Shown here: positions 33,130 to 43,110 of the stretch, piece after piece
How the letters are laid out: every line of letters begins with the position of its first letter
Position numbering within the stretch: position 1 is the first letter of the stretch
Source of the DNA: Elusimicrobiales bacterium
GTDB lineage: Bacteria > Elusimicrobiota > Elusimicrobia > Elusimicrobiales > UBA9959
Direction: 5' to 3'
Assembly: GCA_028688015.1 (NCBI GenBank)
Contig: JAQTZB010000007.1
Location: forward strand, 1-64,000
Length of the DNA stretch: 64,000 bases
The notes under the pieces: model-generated
Told to the model about the DNA's origin: nothing
Databases searched by the model: none
What the model saw: the letters and a program-made list of their open reading frames with translations, nothing else
Program-made: the position numbers and the translations under genes

Positions 33130-36100
33130 TCACTTCACCGTAAGGGTGAAGCCGGAGGAGTGGGCGGCGAACTCGGGCGCGTACATGGACTGGATCACCG
33201 CCGCGCCGGCCTTGTAGACGCCGGGCGTGGTCGGGCGCACCCGGTATTTCAACACGTACTCGCCGTGCGGCAGCCACTCCACGAAGAAGTTCGTCAGGGA
33301 ATCCCTTGGCTCCTCGTAACGGCCGATCTGGTCCCACTTCCAGCCGCTGGTCAGTTCCTCCGCCTCGAAGCCGGCGGCCTTCGGGTCCTTCAGGTGCACG
33401 TACTCGAACTGGCTGCGCGTGCGCACCGTCAGGTGTACCTCCACCTGGTCGCCTACAGCCACTGAATCGCCGTCGGACAGGGGCTTGAGCGCGTAGCTGT
33501 CGCCTTCCTTCTCCCGCAGAAAGTATTTGCGCGACACGTTCATCATACCCTCGGGAGATTCGGCGGCGGTTTTGTCCGTGGAGTAAATACCCGTAAAAGA
33601 GGCGAAGGCCAGCCCCGGCCCCCTCTTCTCCACCTTGGGCGCCAGGTCGCCCCGGCCGACGTCGTTGCCGTACTTGGACCAGCGCAGCGGCTTGCCCACC
33701 CAATCGAAGGGCTGCAGCTGGAAGTTTTCGGCCGTTGAGCCCCACTTTACAGAGAAGGTCTCCGGTTGGTCCAGCGCGCCCTTGGCCTTCATCACGTCGA
33801 GCAGCGAGTAGACGGCCGCCGCCGAGGCCCTGGTGGATTTCCACTCGTTGGCCTTGCGGTTGAACAGCAGCCAGCGCACCAGCCCCGCCACCTTGGGATC
33901 CTTCGGGCGCAGCGCCAGCAGCGTGCGCAGGATGAAAGCGTGCTTCTCCACCGTGTCGTTGTACCACAGCCAGGAGATCTTTTCCGGGGTCCAATACACG
34001 CCGGCTATATCGTCGGAGCGGGCCCCGTCCATCGCCCTGGCCAGGTAGTCGGCGGCCTTCTGTTTTTCGCCCAGCCGGTGGTAGACGTAGGCCGCGTAGG
34101 CCTTGCCGAAGGCAGTAAGCGCGTTGGCGTGCTTGTCGGCGTAATCCACCCAGGCCCTGGCGTACTCGCGCGCCGTCGTGCTCTGCGCCCAGTCCTGGCT
34201 GAACGAGGTCACCACGTAGGCCGCGTACAGGATAGTAGAGGTCTGGTCCGCCTCCGGCTTGAGGTGCCGCGGGATCTCCTGCAGCACGTACTGCAGCGCC
34301 CGCTGCGCGGTGTCCTGCGGGATCTCTACGCCGTAGCGCGCGGCCTCGGCGAGGCCCTCCAGCACGTAGAGCGTCATGTAGAGGTTCGGCTGGCCGCCGG
34401 GGAACCAGGGAAAGGAGCCGTCGGGGTGCTGGTAGGCCTTCAGCTTGGCCAGCGCGTCGGCTTTCTCCTCCTCCACCAGTTTCGGGTCCAGCATGTCAAC
34501 CACGGGCCACCCGGACGTCCGGCCTTTGGACTCGCGCTCCCACGGCGTCTCCATCAGCGCCATCATCCGCACCGGGTTATCGCGGTCCCATTCCGGCGTC
34601 AGCGTAGTGCGCTTGGGAATTTTGGCCACCGAGGCGCGCAGGGCCGGGTATTTTTTATAGAAGCCGTTGGTGATAGCCAGCGGCACATAGCGGTTCAGCA
34701 GCTGCTCGGTGCATTCGTAGGGATAATGCACCAGGAAGGGCAGGCTGTTGAGCACCGTGAGGATGAGCTGCGGCTGTACCTCCAGGTGCAGGGCCTCCAC
34801 CGCGCGCGTAGGGTCGGCGGCCTCGAGCTCGGGCAGCGAGAAGGTCTTGACCGAGTCTCCGTCTAGCGCGGCCACGGCGGAAGCTATAAGCCGCTCGCGC
34901 GACGGCAGCACCGGCAGGTCGTTCTCCTGCGCGTCGGCCAGGCGGCCGGCGCGGGCCACGGCCCGCACCTTGTAGGCGCCGGTGCCGCGCGGGGCCACCG
35001 TCTCCCAGTAGAGCGCCACGGTGCCGTTAGGCTTGACAGTAAAGGGCTGCGACAGGGCCCCCAGCCCGAAGTCGCCGTGGGCGTTCTGCCCGTCGCGGGT
35101 GACGGACAGCGCCACCTCGCCCGAGAGCTCCCCGGCGGTGTCGTTGGTCACCACGGCCGTCAGGCGGGACTTGTCGCCCTCGCGGAAGAAGCGCGGGAGG
35201 TCCAGGCGCACCATCAGGTCTTTCTTGGTGACCGCCTCGGCGGAGAAGGCGCCGCGGCGGGCGCTGCGGGTCAGCAGGTAGGAACTTATCTTCCAGGAAG
35301 TCAGCCGCTCGGGGATCCTGAAAGAGAAGGCCCCTTCGCCCTTGAAAACTTTCAGCTGCGGGTTGTAGTAGGCGGTCTCCGAGAAGTCGGTACGCACCTT
35401 CACTTCCGGCTGCTGCTCGGACATCGAATTACGGGAAGAGCCCGGCGCCGCCTCCTCCTTCATGTCCTTCGCCTTCATCCTGGCCTCCGACGGCGCGGGC
35501 GCGGCGGCGGGAGCTCCCCCGGCCAGGTCTGCCTTGTTGGCCCCGCGCACGGCTTCCATCACGCCGAAGGCTTCGCCGTCGGCCTCGTAAGCCAGGCCCT
35601 TGGCGTAGAAGCCGCCGCGCTGCCCGTAAACACGGGAGGAGGCGATGCGCAGCGAAGCCAGCCGCTCCTCTCCCACCGCCTGCCTGAAGGCCTGCAGCAT
35701 GCGCTGCACCACGCCGGTCTTAACCGGCAGCGCGGCGGAACGGGGCGTAAAGAGCGAGCCCAGCGCCTCGCCCTGCGAGTAGCGCCGGGGGTAGAGGGAC
35801 TCGCCCCAGAAGCCGGCGTCCTTGCCGTAATACTCCAGCGAGCGGTCGAACACCTTTACCAGTGCCTCTCCGTATACCGGTTTGCCGGCGGCGTCCTTCG
35901 CCTTGAGCAGCCAGGAGACCTTCTGCCCCGGCGCCAGCACTTTGTCGTAATCCAGCGAGAGCGAGACCGCCTTGTCTTTCTGCGGCACGTCCGCCTCGCT
36001 CATCGCCGAGTAAACCTTGAAGCCGCCTGCGCCGAACCAGCGCAGGCCGAAGCCGCCGCGGTGCTCGGCGCCGACCTTCAGGCTGAAGACCGACAGCCCG

Positions 36101-39099
36101 CCCTCTGGCAGCATCGCGCGCGACAGCACGAACTGGCCGGCCAGGAGTTCCACGTACTTGGCGCCCTTCAGGGCCGCCGCGCCGAGCAGGACCCGGGCCG
36201 TTTCGCCGGCCTGGTAGGAGTCCCGCTCGAACAGGGCCACTGGCGGCAGCTTGAGCCCGGAGTTGGGACCGCGCGGCGACGCGGAAACCACTATCAACTG
36301 GGATTCGCTCTCCCCGCCCCATGGGTCTTTAGCCTTGAGCTTGAGGCGGTAAACGCCGGCAGGCAATTGAGCAAGCTTGATGGTCGTGGGCGCGTCTTTC
36401 TTAAAGCCCAGGTCGCCCTTCTTGACCAGCGGCCCGTCGGGGACGGCGCTGAAAGATTGTTCCAGAGACGGGTTACTGCCGAAGTGGCCCCACTCCCGCG
36501 CGCCTTCCGGCGCCTCGGGGGCCTTCTCCAGGCGGTAGAGCGCGTATTCCGCCCCGCCCTGCTGCTGGGCCTCGTTGAGGTCCATCAGGCGGGCGGTAAG
36601 CGAGGCTTCTCTCTCCGGCGTGAAGAAGCCGGCGTCCGGCTTCACGTCGAACAGGTAGGCTTTGGACCCCGCCCGGTAGGAGCGCGAGTCGGTTATGGTG
36701 CGGCCGCCGGCGTCGCGCGCCTCGGCTTCGACGTGGTAGGAGGACGGGTAGGAGGCGAACCTGTCGCTTTCAGGCTGCGGCGTGAAAGAGAACGTGAACT
36801 TCCCGTCGTCGCCGGTCTTAAGGTCTCCGGCGGCCACTTCCGACGAGCCGCCGGCGCCGTAGAACCAGACCCAGTACCAGCAGTACCACGGTATGTAGCG
36901 GGAGCGGATAACGCGGTATTTAACGGGGGCGCCCGGCACCGGCGAGCCGAAATAGTATTTAACCTCGCCGGAGATCTCGGCTTTCTCGCCGTAGCGGAAA
37001 GGCTTCTCCGCGGCGGTAAGCTTCACTTCGAACTCGGGGCGCTTGTATTCCTCTACCCCGAAGCGCGAAGAGCCGCTGAAATTGCGGCCGTACTCGGACA
37101 GGCTGGCCGTCAGGGAATAATCCCCCAGCAGCCGGCCCTCCGGGATCTTGAACGAGCCGGCCGCGCTGCCGAGGCCGCTGAAAGGCAGGGTCTTGGTGTA
37201 GACCTCCTGCCAATTGGGATCGCGGGCCGTAACAGTGACGGTGCGTTTCCCGCCGTAAGTCTGGTAGCCGCGCGGCAACCGGAGCAGGGCCGTCACCTTG
37301 AACCTGACCTCCTGGCCCGGACGGTACACCGGGCGGTCGGTCTCGGTGAAAACGCTGACCGGCGGCGGCACGTGCAGGCCGGCCGAGGCCCCGGAGTTCC
37401 AATAGGCGTACGCGCCGTTATGGGTGAGCAGCGGGTCTATGGAAAAATATTCATCGGAGGGATAGGCGACGGCGAAGGCGGCGTTTAAGACCGCCGTCCC
37501 GTCCGGGCCGGCCTTCAGCCTGGTGCGGGACCAGTCCCCCATGTGAGACTGGTGGTAGAACGCGTCGATAGAGGCGCCCGCCAGCGGCTTGCCGGTGAGC
37601 GCGTTGACCGCGTACAGGCGGAAAACGTCCGCCTGCGCCTGGCGCGAGGGGGCCGCGCTGTCATAAAGGAAAGCTTCCGGGTCCCCGGCTATCCCGGCGG
37701 TGCCCAGCAGGAAGACGTCGGTAATATTGACCGTCACGCCCCGGATCAGCGAGGCCCCGTCCTCGAAGCCGGAGTCGCCGGACGCTATGACCACGTAGAG
37801 GCCTTTCTGCAGGGCGGGCGAGGCGACTTCCTGCCGCTTCTCCTGGTACGGGGCCGGGTAGTCTATCTTCTGCTTCCACTCCAGGCCGCGGCCCTTGCCC
37901 AGGAAAGCCCTGATCGTTTCCTGCTGCATGTACTTGATGCGGCCCCAGCCCGCCTCGGGGCCGCCCTTCCAGCCGAGGGAGTAGAGCTCCTCCGGGGTGG
38001 TCTTGTAAGCTCTGAAATAGACCGTATCCAGGTTGCGCGCGCTGACCGTGAGGATCTTGCTGCCGGGCGGCGGCGCGAAAGAGGCGAAAAGGTCCAGGCG
38101 CGGCATCTCTATCTCGGCGCGCATCTTGTCGCAGTGAGAGGCCGCCTTTGACTTGGCTGATTCGGCGGAGGCTTTCTTGCAGAGTTCCACCGCGGCCTTC
38201 AGGTCGCCGCCTTCCTGCTCGAAGGCGGCCGCGCGGTAATAGGCCCAGCTCCTGGCCAGGGCCGTCTTGAAGGAACCCGCCCAGCCCAGCAGCGTCTTCA
38301 GCGCGCGCGCGCGCAGCGCGGCCCGGTCATAGGGAGCCACACGCCCGGAGCGGGAGAACGGTATCATCAGGCGCTCGAGGCGCCAGTATTCGCGCGCGAA
38401 ATCCATGGAGGAAGAGCTCAGGGCGGCGGCGTCCTCAAAGACGGCCGCGGCCTTCAGCGCTGCCGGAGAGGCGGCGCTGAAATCAGCCTTGAACGAAGGT
38501 TCGGCGAAGGGCTCCGCGGCGGGCAGCGGCCCGGCATCATCGGCCTCGTCAAGCAGGTAGCCGGTCCAGCGCAGCGCCGCGAAATCCCAGAGGGTAGGCG
38601 TGTAGGCCAGCTCGGCCCCCTTCAGGTCCACGAAGTAACCCTGGCCCTCCAGACGGTGTTTCAGCAGCTCGCTCCGCAGGGGCCACAGGGAATTGTAATC
38701 CGCGTTTATCAGCCGGCGCCACTGCGCGGCGGTGTATTTGGTGACGTCCTTGTTGCCCTTCTGCTCGTCGGCGGGCAGCGAGTAGCCGTACTGCTGCAGG
38801 AACTGGCGGCCGGTCTCGGCGCGCAGCAGCAGCAGGCGGCCCTGCCACAGCGGGTCGGGCGGCAGCTTAATTTCAGCCAGGCGCTGGGCGGCCTCGCCGT
38901 AGCGGAACAGCAGCCCCTGGCATTCGGCGGCGCGGTACAGGGCTTTGAGCCCCTCCTCGCCTGGCTGCCCGGCGGCGGGCGCGTAGAGCTGCAGCGCCTC
39001 TTCATACCGCCCCTTGGCGAAATGCTGGTCCGCCTTATCCAGTTCCCCCGCCCCGTAGGCGAGGCACGGAAAGAACAGCAGGGCTAATATAGCTTTCAT
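33130..39099 (-). CDS. Bacterial alpha-2-macroglobulin
   Basis: The 1989-residue exported protein has a signal peptide (MKAILALLFFPCLAYG). An N-terminal helical TPR-like region (FAKGRYEEALQLYAPAAG) is followed by macroglobulin domains including TETDRPVYRPGQEVRFKV, the conserved MG entry motif. A Lys/Glu/Ala-rich bait-like segment lies near residues 1195-1235, then the thioester motif YPYECTEQLL with Cys1463, an alpha-alpha toroid, and a C-terminal receptor-type domain. A2Ms trap attacking proteases in the periplasm. The CxEQ thioester is intact. It is often paired with pbpC; here it follows murB by 19 bases. There is no lipobox. Confidence 0.92.
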   Translation of the reverse strand: MKAILALLFFPCLAYGAGELDKADQHFAKGRYEEALQLYAPAAGQPGEEGLKALYRAAECQGLLFRYGEAAQRLAEIKLPPDPLWQGRLLLLRAETGRQFLQQYGYSLPADEQKGNKDVTKYTAAQWRRLINADYNSLWPLRSELLKHRLEGQGYFVDLKGAELAYTPTLWDFAALRWTGYLLDEADDAGPLPAAEPFAEPSFKADFSAASPAALKAAAVFEDAAALSSSSMDFAREYWRLERLMIPFSRSGRVAPYDRAALRARALKTLLGWAGSFKTALARSWAYYRAAAFEQEGGDLKAAVELCKKASAESAKSKAASHCDKMRAEIEMPRLDLFASFAPPPGSKILTVSARNLDTVYFRAYKTTPEELYSLGWKGGPEAGWGRIKYMQQETIRAFLGKGRGLEWKQKIDYPAPYQEKRQEVASPALQKGLYVVIASGDSGFEDGASLIRGVTVNITDVFLLGTAGIAGDPEAFLYDSAAPSRQAQADVFRLYAVNALTGKPLAGASIDAFYHQSHMGDWSRTRLKAGPDGTAVLNAAFAVAYPSDEYFSIDPLLTHNGAYAYWNSGASAGLHVPPPVSVFTETDRPVYRPGQEVRFKVTALLRLPRGYQTYGGKRTVTVTARDPNWQEVYTKTLPFSGLGSAAGSFKIPEGRLLGDYSLTASLSEYGRNFSGSSRFGVEEYKRPEFEVKLTAAEKPFRYGEKAEISGEVKYYFGSPVPGAPVKYRVIRSRYIPWYCWYWVWFYGAGGSSEVAAGDLKTGDDGKFTFSFTPQPESDRFASYPSSYHVEAEARDAGGRTITDSRSYRAGSKAYLFDVKPDAGFFTPEREASLTARLMDLNEAQQQGGAEYALYRLEKAPEAPEGAREWGHFGSNPSLEQSFSAVPDGPLVKKGDLGFKKDAPTTIKLAQLPAGVYRLKLKAKDPWGGESESQLIVVSASPRGPNSGLKLPPVALFERDSYQAGETARVLLGAAALKGAKYVELLAGQFVLSRAMLPEGGLSVFSLKVGAEHRGGFGLRWFGAGGFKVYSAMSEADVPQKDKAVSLSLDYDKVLAPGQKVSWLLKAKDAAGKPVYGEALVKVFDRSLEYYGKDAGFWGESLYPRRYSQGEALGSLFTPRSAALPVKTGVVQRMLQAFRQAVGEERLASLRIASSRVYGQRGGFYAKGLAYEADGEAFGVMEAVRGANKADLAGGAPAAAPAPSEARMKAKDMKEEAAPGSSRNSMSEQQPEVKVRTDFSETAYYNPQLKVFKGEGAFSFRIPERLTSWKISSYLLTRSARRGAFSAEAVTKKDLMVRLDLPRFFREGDKSRLTAVVTNDTAGELSGEVALSVTRDGQNAHGDFGLGALSQPFTVKPNGTVALYWETVAPRGTGAYKVRAVARAGRLADAQENDLPVLPSRERLIASAVAALDGDSVKTFSLPELEAADPTRAVEALHLEVQPQLILTVLNSLPFLVHYPYECTEQLLNRYVPLAITNGFYKKYPALRASVAKIPKRTTLTPEWDRDNPVRMMALMETPWERESKGRTSGWPVVDMLDPKLVEEEKADALAKLKAYQHPDGSFPWFPGGQPNLYMTLYVLEGLAEAARYGVEIPQDTAQRALQYVLQEIPRHLKPEADQTSTILYAAYVVTSFSQDWAQSTTAREYARAWVDYADKHANALTAFGKAYAAYVYHRLGEKQKAADYLARAMDGARSDDIAGVYWTPEKISWLWYNDTVEKHAFILRTLLALRPKDPKVAGLVRWLLFNRKANEWKSTRASAAAVYSLLDVMKAKGALDQPETFSVKWGSTAENFQLQPFDWVGKPLRWSKYGNDVGRGDLAPKVEKRGPGLAFASFTGIYSTDKTAAESPEGMMNVSRKYFLREKEGDSYALKPLSDGDSVAVGDQVEVHLTVRTRSQFEYVHLKDPKAAGFEAEELTSGWKWDQIGRYEEPRDSLTNFFVEWLPHGEYVLKYRVRPTTPGVYKAGAAVIQSMYAPEFAAHSSGFTLTVK

Positions 39100-39118
39100 T
39101 TGTCCCCCAAGTAGCGCT

Positions 39119-40015
39119 TCAGAACTCTCCCAAAAGTATCTGCTCCAGCTCCAGCGTGACGCCGCTTTTCTCTTTGACCGCGGCCCGGACTTCCTGCATC
39201 AGGGCGTAGAGGTCGGCGGCGGTGGCGCCTCCGGCGTTGATTATGAACCCGGCGTGCTTCTCCGAAACCTGCGCGCCGCCTATCCTGCGGCCCTTCAGCC
39301 CCGCCGCGTCTATCAGGCGCGAAGCGAAGTCGCCGGGCGGGCGCTTGAAGACACTGCCGGCCGACGGGTAATCCAGCGGCTGTTTGGCTTCGCGCGCGGC
39401 CATCACGCAGGAGCGGTCCTGGATCAGCACCGCGGCGTCGGCGGGCTGCAGCTCGAACCGGACGGACAGGATGGTGAGGCCGTCCAGGCCCTCGGCCCGG
39501 CGATAGCCGTGCCGGATGTCTTTCTTTAAAAGTTTAACCACGGCGCCGGAGCGGTCGAAGGCCTCTACCGAGGCGAGGCGGTCGAAAGTTTCCTGCCCGA
39601 AAGCCCCTGCGTTCATGTGCGCGGCGCCGCCCACGGAACCGGGAATGCCGGAAGTCTTCTCCAGCCCGGCCAGGCCCGCCTCGGCGGTGAGCCGCGCCAG
39701 ATCGTCCCACAGGGCGCCGGCCTGGGCTTCGGCAGCGCCGTCGGCCACCGTTATGCCCGACAGCCGCCCGGTCAGCGCCGTCACTCCGGGCAGGCCCCTA
39801 TCGCTCACCAGCACGTTGGAACCGCGCCCCAGTACCAGGAAAGGGACCCCGCCGGCCCGGCACCAGCCGGCCAGCCACAGCAGTTCCTCGGCGGTGGCGG
39901 GCAGCACTACGGCCTCCGCGCGGCCGCCGGCTTTGTACGTGGTAAAATTGGCAGCCGGCTCATCGAAGAGACAGCGGTCCCCGAAACGTTCTTTGAGCGC
40001 GGACAGGTCAGGCAT
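39119..40015 (-). CDS. murB: UDP-N-acetylenolpyruvoylglucosamine reductase MurB
   Basis: The 298-residue flavoenzyme makes UDP-MurNAc in peptidoglycan synthesis. It shows NFTTYKAGGRAEAVVLP, LGRGSNVLVSD (FAD binding), GIPGSVGGAAHMNAGAFG, the catalytic serine in PSAGSVFKRPPG, and a final LELEQ glutamate. The shorter type II form fits. It overlaps the EamA gene by 8 bases and precedes the A2M gene by 19 bases, so the three may be one transcript. Confidence 0.95.
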   Translation of the reverse strand: MPDLSALKERFGDRCLFDEPAANFTTYKAGGRAEAVVLPATAEELLWLAGWCRAGGVPFLVLGRGSNVLVSDRGLPGVTALTGRLSGITVADGAAEAQAGALWDDLARLTAEAGLAGLEKTSGIPGSVGGAAHMNAGAFGQETFDRLASVEAFDRSGAVVKLLKKDIRHGYRRAEGLDGLTILSVRFELQPADAAVLIQDRSCVMAAREAKQPLDYPSAGSVFKRPPGDFASRLIDAAGLKGRRIGGAQVSEKHAGFIINAGGATAADLYALMQEVRAAVKEKSGVTLELEQILLGEF

Positions 40016-40934
40016 CGGCGGCGGCTCCTTTGGGGGCCCGGCGGCTTTCCTTGCGGTTCACCAGGTAGACGCCGGCCATGATCAGCAGCCCGCCGGCGAA
40101 GGCCGGCGCGGCGGCGCGCTCGCCCAGCATCAGGTAGGCGAGCAGCAGCGCCGAGAACGGCTCGAGATAGATGAAATAGGAGGACTTGACCGCGCCCAGG
40201 CCCTCGACGGCGTTGTTCCAGAACAGGTAAGCCAGCGCCGAGGAGAGCACGCCCAGATAGGCCAGGCTGGTCCAGCCGGCCGCGGACACGGCCGAGAACT
40301 CGGCCGGGCCGCCGGCCGCGTACCAGGCGGGCAGGGCGCTCGCCAGCGCCACCACCATGGTGGCCGTGGTCACCTTGGCCGCCGGCCAGGAGGTCAGCCA
40401 TTTTTTCGCGCAGAGCACGTAAAAGGCCCAGCCGACGCAGCTGGTGAGGAAGATGAGGTCCCCACGCGTCGAGGGCAGCGAGAGCGCGTCCGCGCCCGCC
40501 TTGGAGAATACCACCAGCACGGAGCCGGCGAAGCCCAGCACGAAGGCGGCCAGCTTCAGGGGCCCGATGCGCTCCCCGAAGGCGGCCATCAGGCCGGCCA
40601 CGGCTATCGGCGTGGTAGCTATCAGCCAGCCGGCGTGGGAGGCCAGGGTGTATTTGAGCGCGTAAGCCTGCAGGTACTGCTGGGAAGTCACGCCCAGCAC
40701 GGAGAGCACGAGCAGTTTCCACAGGTGGGCCGGCTTGAAATCCTTAAGCGCGAAGCGGGAGCCGCTGAAGAGCAGCAGCAGCAGGGACCCGGTAAGGGCG
40801 CGGAAAACTATTATAGAAAGCGGGGAGATCTCGGCGACGAGGCGCTTGGTGAACGGGTAGGCGCCGCCCCACACGGCGGCGGCGAAAGCTACCTGGAAAT
40901 AAAGCCAGCCGGTATTTTTTTCGGTAGTGTGCAT
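40008..40934 (-). CDS. EamA-family (DMT) transporter
   Basis: The 308-residue protein has ten hydrophobic segments in two EamA repeats (AAVWGGAYPFTKRLVAE and VGWAFYVLCAKKWLTSW), with the second repeat ending SALAYLFWNNAVEGLGAVKSSYFIYLEP. Members export amino acids or metabolites; substrate unknown. Its ATG lies only a few bases after the T-run of the ornithine aminotransferase terminator, leaving no room for a separate promoter or ribosome site. Expression may depend on read-through, or on a promoter inside the terminator. Confidence 0.85.
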   Translation of the reverse strand: MHTTEKNTGWLYFQVAFAAAVWGGAYPFTKRLVAEISPLSIIVFRALTGSLLLLLFSGSRFALKDFKPAHLWKLLVLSVLGVTSQQYLQAYALKYTLASHAGWLIATTPIAVAGLMAAFGERIGPLKLAAFVLGFAGSVLVVFSKAGADALSLPSTRGDLIFLTSCVGWAFYVLCAKKWLTSWPAAKVTTATMVVALASALPAWYAAGGPAEFSAVSAAGWTSLAYLGVLSSALAYLFWNNAVEGLGAVKSSYFIYLEPFSALLLAYLMLGERAAAPAFAGGLLIMAGVYLVNRKESRRAPKGAAADA

Positions 40935-40939
40935 GCGCT

Positions 40940-40981
40940 AAAAAAAGCCCCGCCGGCGCGGTAGACCGGCCGACGGGGCTT
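40940..40981 (-). terminator. Terminator of the ornithine aminotransferase gene
   Basis: The stem AAGCCCCG / CGGGGCTT has an inner GCCGG / CCGGC pairing. On the minus strand it is followed by a T7 run, immediately upstream of the EamA start. Confidence 0.8.
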
Positions 40982-40991
40982 ATAACCGCGC

Positions 40992-42203
40992 TTACTTCGA
41001 CAGGACTTTCTTTATGCGCCTGAAGGCCCAGTCTATCTCTTTCTGCGTGATGACGAGCGGGGGCGCGAAGCGGATCACGTGGTCGTGAGTCTCTTTCGCC
41101 AGCAGGCCGAGGCCCATCAGCTGTTCGCAATACGGGCGGGACTTGCAGTCCATTTCCACTCCGATCAGCAGGCCTTTGCCGCGCACTTCCTTGATGTGCT
41201 TGCCCTTGATCGAGCGCAGCTTGTCCATGAAGTACTTGCCCATCTCGAAGGAATTTTCCACGAGCTTTTCCTCGGTGAGGACCTTCAGCGCCTCGCGCGC
41301 CACCGCGCACGCGAGCGGGTTGCCGCCGAACGTGCTGCCGTGGTCGCCGGGGTTGAACACGCCCAGCACTTCCTTGGAGGAGACGACGGCGGAGATAGGC
41401 ATCACGCCGCCGCCGAGGGCCTTGCCCATGGTGATCATGTCGGGCTTTACGTTCTCGTAATCGCAGGCGAATTTTTTCCCGGTGCGGCCGAACCCGGTCT
41501 GGATCTCGTCGGCCACGAACAGCACGCGGTTGGCCTTGCACAGGTCGTAGGCGGCCTTCAGGTAGCCCGCCGGCGGCACTATAATGCCCGCCTCCCCCTG
41601 GATGGGCTCCAGCAGGAAAGCCACGGTATTCGGGGTGATCGCGGCCTTGAGGGCCTCCAGATCGCCGTACGCCACGGTCTTGAAGCCGGGGGTGAACGGC
41701 CCGAAGCCGTCCTTGTACTGCGGCTCGGTCGAGAAACTCACGGTGCTTATCGTGCGGCCGTGGAAGTTATTGGAGCAGGTTATGATCTCCGCCCGGTCGG
41801 CCTGCACGCCCTTCACCTTGTAGCCCCACTTGCGCACCGCTTTCAGCGCGGTCTCTACGGCCTCGGCGCCGGTGTTCATCGGGAGGGCCATCTCGTAGCC
41901 GGAGAACTCGCACAGCTCCTTCAGGAACGGGCCGAGCTGGGCGTTGTTGAAGGCGCGGGAGGTCAGCGTGACCAGCTTGGCCTGGTCGGTAAGCGCCTTG
42001 AGGACGCGCGGGTGCCTGTGGCCGTGGTTCAGCGCCGAGTAGGCGCTGAGCATGTCCATGTACTTGTTGCCCTCCGGGTCCTTCACCCACACGCCCTTGG
42101 CGGTGGAAATGACTATCGGCAGCGGATGATAGTTGTTGGCCCCGTACTGCTCGGCCACTTCTATCAGCCTGCGGCTCTCTGTGTGTTCGGTGTTAGTGTC
42201 CAT
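40992..42203 (-). CDS. rocD: Ornithine--oxo-acid aminotransferase
   Basis: The 403-residue PLP enzyme converts ornithine and 2-oxoglutarate to glutamate semialdehyde and glutamate. It has [16 protein letters not shown] (OAT N-terminus), [40 protein letters not shown], the PLP lysine in [12 protein letters not shown] and [14 protein letters not shown]. The tyrosine in YGANNYHP is the residue that distinguishes OAT from GABA transaminases. GGAGA seven bases upstream supports the start. It probably serves arginine/ornithine catabolism or proline synthesis. Confidence 0.93.
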   Translation of the reverse strand: MDTNTEHTESRRLIEVAEQYGANNYHPLPIVISTAKGVWVKDPEGNKYMDMLSAYSALNHGHRHPRVLKALTDQAKLVTLTSRAFNNAQLGPFLKELCEFSGYEMALPMNTGAEAVETALKAVRKWGYKVKGVQADRAEIITCSNNFHGRTISTVSFSTEPQYKDGFGPFTPGFKTVAYGDLEALKAAITPNTVAFLLEPIQGEAGIIVPPAGYLKAAYDLCKANRVLFVADEIQTGFGRTGKKFACDYENVKPDMITMGKALGGGVMPISAVVSSKEVLGVFNPGDHGSTFGGNPLACAVAREALKVLTEEKLVENSFEMGKYFMDKLRSIKGKHIKEVRGKGLLIGVEMDCKSRPYCEQLMGLGLLAKETHDHVIRFAPPLVITQKEIDWAFRRIKKVLSK

Positions 42204-42296
42204 GTTGGTCTCCTTTTTTAATGGAGCGGCCCTGCGTTTAAGCGGGAGCCCCGTTGCGGGGCCCCCCCAGGTAAAGGCTGCCAGCCTCCCAACTTT

Positions 42297-43025
42297 CTAG
42301 AACTTGGCGCCGGCCCCCAGCGAATAGGCGGCCTGGCCGTGCAGAATATTGTACGCGCCGTAGACGTAAAGCAGCGGCAGCGGCGACAGCCGTACGCCCA
42401 CGGTGTAGCGGGGCTTGGAGATGGTAGCGTCCACGCCGTTAAGGGCGGCGTTGACGTTCTTTATCTCCAGCGTGGTGCGGTCGATGCCCACGCCGACATA
42501 CGGCTTGATCACCGGGATGTCGAAGGAGGCGGAGGCGTCGAGCGACAGATGGCTGCCCTTGAAGTAGTCATAGGTGATGACGTCGTAGTAGGCCGACACG
42601 GACACGTCGGGGATGAACTTGGTCAGGGTGCCGCTTTTAAGGACGTCCTTGCGCAGGCCGCCGCCGATGATGGAAAAGCCGGAGAAGCCCGTACCGCGGA
42701 CCATCACATCCGCGCCGATGAGCGGCAGGGCCGCGCCGGCGTGCAGCAGCGGAACGCCGAAAGCGTTCACGTCGGCGTCGCGCAGGATGCGGTTCTCAAC
42801 GCTGGGTTTGGCCTGCACGGTGGCGGCCAGGCCGGCCTCGAAGCCGGGAAAGCCCAGCGAGCGGCCGGAATTGAAGTCGTTGGCGCCTATGATGCCGCCG
42901 AGGTCAGCTGCGAAAGGTTTAAGCAGCGCCTCCGAGGCGTAAGTCTTGAAATCCGAGAAAGGGTCTGCCTTGGCCCCGGCCGCGAGCAGCGGCAGCAGGC
43001 ACAGCGAAAGAATAATCTTTTTCAT
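42297..43025 (-). CDS. Small outer-membrane beta-barrel protein
   Basis: The 242-residue protein has a signal peptide (MKKIILSLCLLPLLAAGAKA) and repeated amphipathic strands (VSAYYDVITYDYF, LSLDASASFDIPVIKPYVGVGID, YTVGVRLSPLPLLYVYGAYNIL), ending with the aromatic C-terminal residue of outer-membrane barrels (GAGAKF). It looks like an 8- to 10-strand barrel of unknown role. AGGAGG precedes the ATG. A weak hairpin (GCCCCG-TTG-CGGGGC, 42248-42262) follows without a T-run. Confidence 0.75.
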   Translation of the reverse strand: MKKIILSLCLLPLLAAGAKADPFSDFKTYASEALLKPFAADLGGIIGANDFNSGRSLGFPGFEAGLAATVQAKPSVENRILRDADVNAFGVPLLHAGAALPLIGADVMVRGTGFSGFSIIGGGLRKDVLKSGTLTKFIPDVSVSAYYDVITYDYFKGSHLSLDASASFDIPVIKPYVGVGIDRTTLEIKNVNAALNGVDATISKPRYTVGVRLSPLPLLYVYGAYNILHGQAAYSLGAGAKF

Positions 43026-43074
43026 TTTTTCCTCCTAAACCGTGTTCTACACCACTATTATCCCATAATTTAAA

Positions 43075-43110
43075 TATAATTGGAACCCCGCCGTTTGCTA
43101 TTATTTAGAC
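43075..43110. promoter_or_regulatory. Divergent AT-rich promoter region
   Basis: A TATAAT at 43075-43080 and a TATTAT at 43099-43104 lie on the plus strand, the second only 6 bases before the YgiQ ATG. The region also serves the divergent barrel gene. Confidence 0.4.

Noticed and set aside
42248..42262. GCCCCG-TTG-CGGGGC hairpin as a terminator of the barrel gene
   Set aside because: There is a stable stem but no T-run on the minus strand, so termination is not supported.
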